This document shows positions 1 to 7,200 of a DNA stretch of 11,030 nucleotides, one piece after another; positions within the stretch are counted from its first letter, which is position 1, and each line of letters begins with the position of its first letter. The notes below the pieces were generated by a model. It was not told where the DNA came from. It saw nothing but the letters and a program-made list of their open reading frames with translations, and did not search any database. The DNA is from Phoronis ovalis (lineage: Eukaryota; Phoronida; Phoronidae): assembly GCA_028565635.1 (NCBI GenBank), contig JAOXYB010057112.1, forward strand, positions 1-11,030, written 5' to 3'. A program made the position numbers and the translations under genes.

Positions 1-565
1 CTTGTTTTTTCGGTGGCTAACCCGTAGCCTAGCCAACTTTCGCACTGTGATTGGCTGCAAGTGACATGCCGTCATTCTTTGATCAGCTGTTTATTTTTAC
101 TAGATATGAATTTAGGATGAATGTTTCAGGAAATGAGTGATCACAGGAGATTTTGATCGAGAACGATCTTAGAGCACGAAAAAATAATTTTCTAGAAAGC
201 AAAAAACATTTTTGGGACGGCACCTTTTTTTTGTTTGTTTTTCTCCAGAAGATTAGCAAAGCATATTACCCCATAGCAAACAGTAAGTTTTAAACACGCC
301 GGGAGAACACGGCAGATCATCCGCCAGAACGGCAGAAGCCAGGTACTTTGCGTGCTACACAATTTGATACATCAAGTATTGAAAAATGGTTATATAATAA
401 CGCCATAGGCATTCTACTAGTTATTTCTGTCATTGATTGATCGGATTCTGTTTATGTCGATTTCTCGCACTGCCGTACTGGTAGTGTTTGATCCCGATTT
501 ACGATCATCGACAGACAAATATCAAAATATATTTTTTTTGTACGAATTTGAGAATAATTACCGTA
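1..565 (+). promoter_or_regulatory. Candidate promoter/5' region (CpG-normal block)
   Basis: The CpG count (24 in about 565 bases) is near that expected from base composition, while the following introns are strongly depleted. In animals with gene-body methylation such a step commonly marks an unmethylated transcription start region. An inverted CCAAT at 50-54 and TATATAA at 391-397 are compatible. The GC-rich stretch 296-342, ending AG|GTACTT, has stops upstream in its frame, so it could only be an untranslated first exon. If transcription starts here, the first ATG with strong context downstream is 1176-1178 (A at -3, G at +4) in the exon starting at 1129. A young, not yet depleted insertion is an alternative. 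Confidence 0.3.
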
Positions 566-1128
566 ATTAAAAAAAGCAGAGATACTAAGTTATGGAAATC
601 AGATGAAGAAGTACAAATATTTTATGCAACACAGAAGTTTTATGAGATACAAGAAAAGTGTATGCTATTAGAATATAGACAGGCCTGTCAGTTTTCATTA
701 ATGTCTTAATGTTATCTTTTTCTGCACTCATTTGTGTCATTGTTGTAATGATTAATGCTAAATAAAGTCTGCATTTTATGGACATAAATCATTGAGTGTC
801 AATTTGTGAAACAAGAATGAAACTTAAGTTCAAGAACAAATATTTTGAAATATTTCTGACTTCAAGCTACAGCATTTGTAAATAAATTGTTATTTTAATT
901 TAATACATTGTTCTTTTTGTGTGTTACACACTTATAAACTTTATAAAGTATTTTCAGTCAGGTGTTTTTTGGGCTTCTGTTTGACTAATCCGTAGTCTGA
1001 TATTTACCTGATGCTTAAGTTGCTGACACTTAATTCAAGTTAATGATAGAATGCAAATTAATAACACGACTTACTATTTATTAATTTCCCCGGTGATTTC
1101 AATAGAAGAATTTAAAATAATTTTTTAG
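1..1128. other. Upstream non-coding region or 5' intron with CpG-normal first half
   Basis: No convincing coding exon is seen. It ends in the acceptor TTTTTTAG at 1121-1128. The first ~565 bases contain 24 CpG dinucleotides, whereas 600-1128 contains only 3, a sharp step. Promoter-like elements in the CpG-rich part are an inverted CCAAT box (ATTGG, 50-54) and a TATATAA at 391-397. Donor-like sites occur at 283 (GTAAGT) and 343 (AG|GTACTT), and a strong acceptor (long T tract, CTCCAG) ends at 248. A 15-base palindrome, two TAATTAC-type arms around one C, lies at 555-569, at the CpG step. The stretch may be an intron of a longer gene or may include a promoter and 5' untranslated exon; the sequence alone does not decide. 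Confidence 0.5.
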
Positions 1129-1298
1129 GTGCTGAAAGTTTTGGCATTAGAGGTCCACCACCACCAGGAGAAATGATGGCCATGCAAAGCCAGTGGAGAG
1201 GTCAACGGCCTCCTGGACCAGGTACATATCCTCATGGTCCGTATTCGAGACCTCCTGCTCCTGTTCATCCTAGTGAAAGGTCACCCTTCCCGCAGCAG
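1129..1298 (+). CDS. KMT2C/D: KMT2C/D exon A: proline-rich
   Basis: Acceptor TTTTTTAG|GT and donor CAG|GTAACT. It enters in phase 1 (the two bases GT complete a Gly codon if the previous exon ends in G) and leaves in phase 0. It encodes residues 1-57, including GIRGPPPPGEMMAMQ and a disordered P/G/Y/R stretch ending ERSPFPQQ. The frame is the only one that joins to exon B with the right phase. It has no family-diagnostic motif of its own and is assigned by continuity with later exons. Two consecutive ATG codons at 1173-1178 lie in frame; the second has good start context, which matters if transcription begins upstream in this window. Confidence 0.8.
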
Positions 1299-4200
1299 GT
1301 AACTAACTATATGTCAGATAACAATGTTATCTATAAACCATTGTAGGATGCTTTTTGCAAAAAGCATCCTCCACTTATATTTAACGAAGCTTATGCTCTG
1401 ATTGAATAAAGTTTGAAACTTCATACTTTCGATAAATTGAGATATAAAAGTGATTTTCAATTGAACCTCCTGTTTGAAATAGTCAACACTGCATTTATTG
1501 TTGTACGCAATGACAGTTGTTATCTTGTCCCATCGCATTGATATGTTGTAGAATGAATTGATTTGCTAGATATTTTTTGTGGCATGTCGTGATAATCAGT
1601 TGCTGTTATACTTATTGGTACATGTATCTCTTGTAGATGACCCCAGCTGAGAGACAACGCACCCCATATCTTCAAATGTTCAGGGAGAGGCTGCGTCAAC
1701 CTAACTCTCGTATGCCTTCCCCATCGCACATGTCGGAAGGGGCTCCAATTGGCCAGCCACTTGCTCCAGGGATGGAATATCCTCCTAGAATGCCTCACCC
1801 AAACCAAGGGAATGGATCAGGTACTTTTGAGCATTAATTACTTTTGATATTTGTTAAGTATGATGTTAGAACAGAAGATGAAGAACATTTTAAGAAAGTA
1901 GTTCTGAGTTTGATGTCTTGGCTGTACATGTCCGTAGACATTGTCCAGGTAGAGTTTATCTATAGTCCAATAAGCAAAACAAGCTCCCCATAATCCATGA
2001 ATATTTATAAGCAACACGCCAATACTTTTATCGACCAATCAAAGCGCTCTTCTCAGTTTCTTTTGGAAGTCTGTACAAAAGTTTTGGAGACAGGTATGTG
2101 GATGTGTTGTACTGCACTCTGTGATTGGGTGTCTTACTAGAGGGTGATAAAATGTGATAGATTGAGAGACTTCTATACCAGTAAATAGGTAAGGCATGGA
2201 TTATACCACTGCCTGTACATAATGAGTCAATATGATGGAATAGCTGTGATCCAAATCCTTTATGTACAAATTCCTCAGCAGCTCTTATTTTCTGTTACAC
2301 ATACCCAATTAACTAAAAGGAGTTAAACAAGAATAATGTTTATCAGGATTTATTTTCCAATGATTTGTCTAAATATAATTTTAATGTATGTTTAAAATTT
2401 AGATTGCTGCAGAACAATAAATGTGAAACTTCTGGTGTCATCACACCACATTATAAATTGTACTATGGTTTAACTGAAACTACAACTGAATTAATATTCA
2501 TGAACATTAATTTTCTTTTATTAGATATGTCTTAAATTTTATAATATGTTATCTGTTTGCCCATAATAACAGTGGCACTTTGCTTTCATAGGGCCGTCAT
2601 CGCAGAAAGGCACACCGCCTCAAACACCTCAACCACAGCCTGCAGCAAGTAGTACAGACCACCCAGAGAGTCAAGCAATCAGTCAGACAACAGCTAGGTC
2701 GACTGGGGAAAAAGGAGCTAAAATAGAAGAAGTGCTTGAAGATTTGCTAGGTAGATATAATATTAAATTATTTCCTACCTAAAATTATATTGTATGATTG
2801 CTTAGCTATTATTTTTTGTTTTCATTATAACACTAGATTATAAAGTAAGAATTTTATTGAGTGATGTATGGTACAATTCCATAAACTAGTAGATCTGATG
2901 ATAGCTAAAGAATATGATGATTATATGATGACAGTGAATTCATAGTGGCTGCATTATTTATGTGATTTAAGTAATATGTAATTTTTTGTTCTGTAGTTGA
3001 CTAAAGTTAGGTATATTTACTGTTGTATTGTACTTATAGGTGCAGATGGTAGTTTTAATCTTCTTGCTTTTGCTGACCCAGAACTAGATAAAACGCTGTC
3101 TGAGGAACATGACCGTAATATGTTTGATGAACATCTTGGCATCAAAAAAGAAAAGAATTCAGACGAGTCAAAAACTAAACAAGATCTGGTTAAAATGGAG
3201 AATGATGCTAAGTCAGTAGAAACTGAAGTAACTGAGAAAAAAGGTGGTGATGAGCCTGAGTGTAAGGATGGAAAACATTGTGGCGGTAGTGATGATGAAA
3301 AGACGGCTGAAGATAAACAGAAATCTGATTCTTCTCAAGATGGCAAGGAGACTAAGGACAAAACAAATTTTCAATCAAAATTCTTGGAATTTAGTAAGAG
3401 TGATACAGATAATAAAGATGAAGAGAAGCGTGAAGAAATGCTTGTAGATCCTACTACTGGTATAATTGGTGGACAGAAGATTGAAAAAGAGAGTGAAAAG
3501 GACAAGAAAATCGATGAAAAACCAAGTATATCTTTGAGTAACCAGCCTGTCCTCCCTGCTGTGACCACAACGAGGTCAATGCCTCAAGCAATGCAGGGCG
3601 TTGGACAACCTCCTGTTGCAAAGCATCCAAATGTTAATTCCCCTCGTATGGCAATACCACCAGGTGGCTCTCCTTATCAGCAAAGTCCTGTTCCCTCGCC
3701 AAGAATAAATCAACCTCACTCAGGATCGCCATATGCACAAAGTCCAGTACAGTCCCCTCAGGTGATAGGCTCACCTAAAGTACTATCACAAGCTCAGTCA
3801 CCTTTTAGTCAGAACTCTGGTAAGCCCAACATGTCCCCAAGACATACTCCAGTGCCTGCTCATTTTAACATCCCTAGTCCACAGCAGACAGTTCCTAGCC
3901 CTGGAATGCCAGCGAGTCAGGCGCAGAAGCCATCAACCCCAGTACTAGGACAAATTCAGCCAAGACAGCCACTTATACCTGGACAACTTACTGCAAGTCA
4001 GATACCGCCAGGAGTTTCATCAGGGCAACAATCTCAAGGAGGACCTATGCCCATTCAGTTAATGCCAGGGCAACGTATGCCCATTTTGTCTGTGGTACAT
4101 TCTCAAGGGGGACCTATGCCTATCCAGGTTATGGCACGTTCTCAAGGAGTCCCCATACCCACTCACTCAGTTGTACATTCTCAAGGAGGATCCATGCCCA

Positions 4201-7200
4201 TTCAGCCCATGCCTGGACAACAAATGCGATTTATACATGGATATCCAATGCCAAGTCAAGGCCATCATATGCCTGGACAACCTATGTCTGGTAGGCCTCC
4301 CTTGCAAGGTATGCCTCATAGTCAACAGATGATGACACGACCTGGTCAACAAATGCCTCCACACGGACCTACTCCTCCACATAGCATGTCAGGCATGATG
4401 ACTCCAGGCGCTGTGCCTCATTCCATGATATCTGGTCCTGTATCACAGGACAACATGCCTCCAGGTATGATGAGACCTCAGTACCATCCACATGGTATGA
4501 CAGGACCTTGGAACCACCCTCCTAGACAGCTTATGATGCTACCTTCTGATCGTATGATGTCACCTGCTGAGCGTATGATGTTACCTGCTGAGCGTATGAT
4601 GCTACCTGCTGGCCAAGCATCTCCTGGAATACGTTCTCCATTGCTACTGAACGAACAACCTTTGTTGATTCAGGACCTACTAGAAAAGGTAGGTCAATAT
4701 TGACAAATTTAATTATAAAAGTAACAATTTCCTTAGATGTGCTATGTAAAGAAATGACTGTGTATGAAGATACTTTTTGTTTCTTAATTGTAATTCTTAA
4801 TTCGGTTATAGTCATTTTATAAATTTTCCAAAGCCTGCTTTAATATTTGTTGCCGTAGATAAGTATCAAACATTGTTTTTAACTACATAGCTCTTTTTAG
4901 TACAGTGACTATAACTGAATTAACTGAATGTTATCTTGGTGGCAATCTGCAATTTGTTGCATGATATTTTTAAGTTCAACCATCAGCAGATTTTGTACAA
5001 GTGTTTTGATTCAATTTACCGTGTGCTCACATTCATTTCTCTCCCAGGCAACAGAAACATGTGAACACTCAGTGCACCATAGGGTAAATACTCATAAATG
5101 TTGTGGGTGTTAAATGTTAAATAAACCACCAAGGTAGCATGCTAAGTTGATTAGGCTATTTGATGTCATTTTACCTGTTTACTTTGAAGAAATGCAAGTT
5201 GAATTTCTCGTTAAAATATTTTGTACCAGAAATAGTTAAAATCTAAAGAGGGTTGAGTTATGACATGATGTTTCAATGAATGAATGATTAGATGTTTTGT
5301 ATGACGACTTCTGTAGAATGCATACAATGTCTTTGAGGCATTTTAACTAACTTCAGTTGTACATGTATGTTTTGATATCTTTTCAAATACATGCTACCCA
5401 CCTATATGTTCCTATTTGATTGAAGGTAGTCAACTGTTGTTTGCTTGTATCTTGAACTTGTATTTTATGATTTTCTGTATAATCACATGTGATTTTCTTT
5501 ATGTAGGAAAAAGATGAACAACAAAGACAGGCTCATCACCAATCTGTTATGAGGAAGGACGGGATGGAGTCAGAGATGATGGACCCGGCTAGGAAAGCGC
5601 AGGGACCCAGGTATGAAGTCTTTGCATGATACTGTAAAGTTGAAGTTGTCACTAGATTCTGTATTTTAAGCTAACATAAAATGAGAATGATAGCCAGGGA
5701 AATGAATGTACTTGTAATTCTTAATTTCTTGTATTGTTCTTTGTAAAATAAAAATGGCATGGAAACGGATCTTCTGAAACTAGTAAGCACAACACTTTTG
5801 ACGTAGACATTTTTAAGTACACAGCAATCATTTAGCAGGTACAGTTTAATCCAATGTATCTACTACTAAATAAATTGTCATTTTTCCAGAATGCCTGGTC
5901 CAGATCAACCTCCATGGCCCCAACAACAGCAAGGCCCATACCCGCCACGAGAACAGATGTCTCCTCATGGCTTCCCTCCACCATACCCTGGAAGACACCC
6001 TGGGCCTCAGATGAGCCCAAGAATGCCATTTGTTCCTGGACAGGTTCCTCCTAATATGGGGCCACCCCACAGTCCTTCAATAACCTCGCCAGTGGGGCAA
6101 CAACCTCAGACTTTTATGAAGACTCCTCCTCCAGGTATGCTTAAGATGTACAAGCATACACTAAAGTATAATTGATTTGACCGTAATAAAAGTGACTGTT
6201 GGTTTTATATAAAGATATTTCAATAAAAATTTATTGACTGTTTTTTTACTGTTTAAAATGTTGCGTTCAATTTAAAAACTGTGCTGGGATATGATCTGTG
6301 CTGGGAATTGATGCTCATCATCAGATCGGGTACCTGAGAAAGCTATGACGTAATAAAAATAACTTCAATGCTTTCAGGACAAATAACTAAGCATATTTTC
6401 AAAGATAGTTGATGTAAATTAAACCTCTTAATTAATATTCTAATTTTCACATGTAAGCTGTCTAATTAATTTGCAAATTGTAATTGAATTTTTCCGAAAC
6501 TGAAATACTACTCAACTTATAGAAATTAGTGGTTTCTTAAACACGTTAATTTGATTTTTATGTTATATTTTAGATGGTCTATCAGATGTGGAACGTCAAC
6601 AGCAGATGAAGTATGAAGAGTGGCTCATGCAGCATGCACAGATGCTTCAAATTCAGATAAGAAACGTAGAACAACAAATAGCTAGTCACAAGAAAATGAA
6701 GAAATCATTAAATGGCAAACAGAAAACAGTATGTTAAGAAATAGTTTACATCAGAATAGTTTTCAACATTAGTAATCATGATTATTCAAACTGAAAGTGA
6801 GACGTTATAGTTAATTGAGAGAGCTTCAGCTAGTATTATACACTACTTGTTGTCTGTTTCAAATCTTGTAATTGCGAGTTGAATTACATGCCTTAACAGC
6901 TGTATGATCAATTTCCATATGTATTGGTGGCAGGTGTTGCACAGGTTCACATTTACTTTATACAGGTGACAAAAAAAATCTGGTGTATTTAACAAAAAGA
7001 TAAAGGAGATTTACAGATCTGTAACAGCTGTAGAGGACATCAATTTATGTTTAGTTTCAGTATTTTAGATTTTCCAAACGTAATTAACTTTAGTCATATA
7101 AGAATATTGTGGACTTACATAAAAAGCCATTTTCCTAGTGACAACTAACTATTATCAAGTGCATTGTTTGTTACAGCTTCAGAAACAGAATCAGGAATTA

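Noticed and set aside
488-709. 73-codon open frame
   Set aside because: AT-rich, no family motif, no splice signals that connect it to the gene, and it crosses the CpG step; chance frame.
1520-1807. Reverse-strand 95-codon frame
   Set aside because: Antisense shadow of proline-rich exon B; its sequence is the complement of Pro/Arg codons and has no recognisable domain.
2057-2093. 37-base exon with acceptor at 2055-2056 and donor GTATGT
   Set aside because: Its length breaks the frame in a phase-1 intron; could only be a poison exon and nothing else supports it.
2997-3039. N-terminal extension of the giant exon frame
   Set aside because: The frame is open from 2997 but begins with TTG, not ATG; the phase-1 acceptor at 3038-3039 restores the conserved ADPELD block, so 2997-3039 is intron.
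4531-4815. Reverse-strand frame with repeated SYAQQVT
   Set aside because: It is the complement of the 21-base RMMLPAE repeat; the repeat, not a gene, keeps it open.
5832-6070. Two reverse-strand frames of 65-74 codons
   Set aside because: Shadows of exon F; the + strand has correct splice sites and phases.
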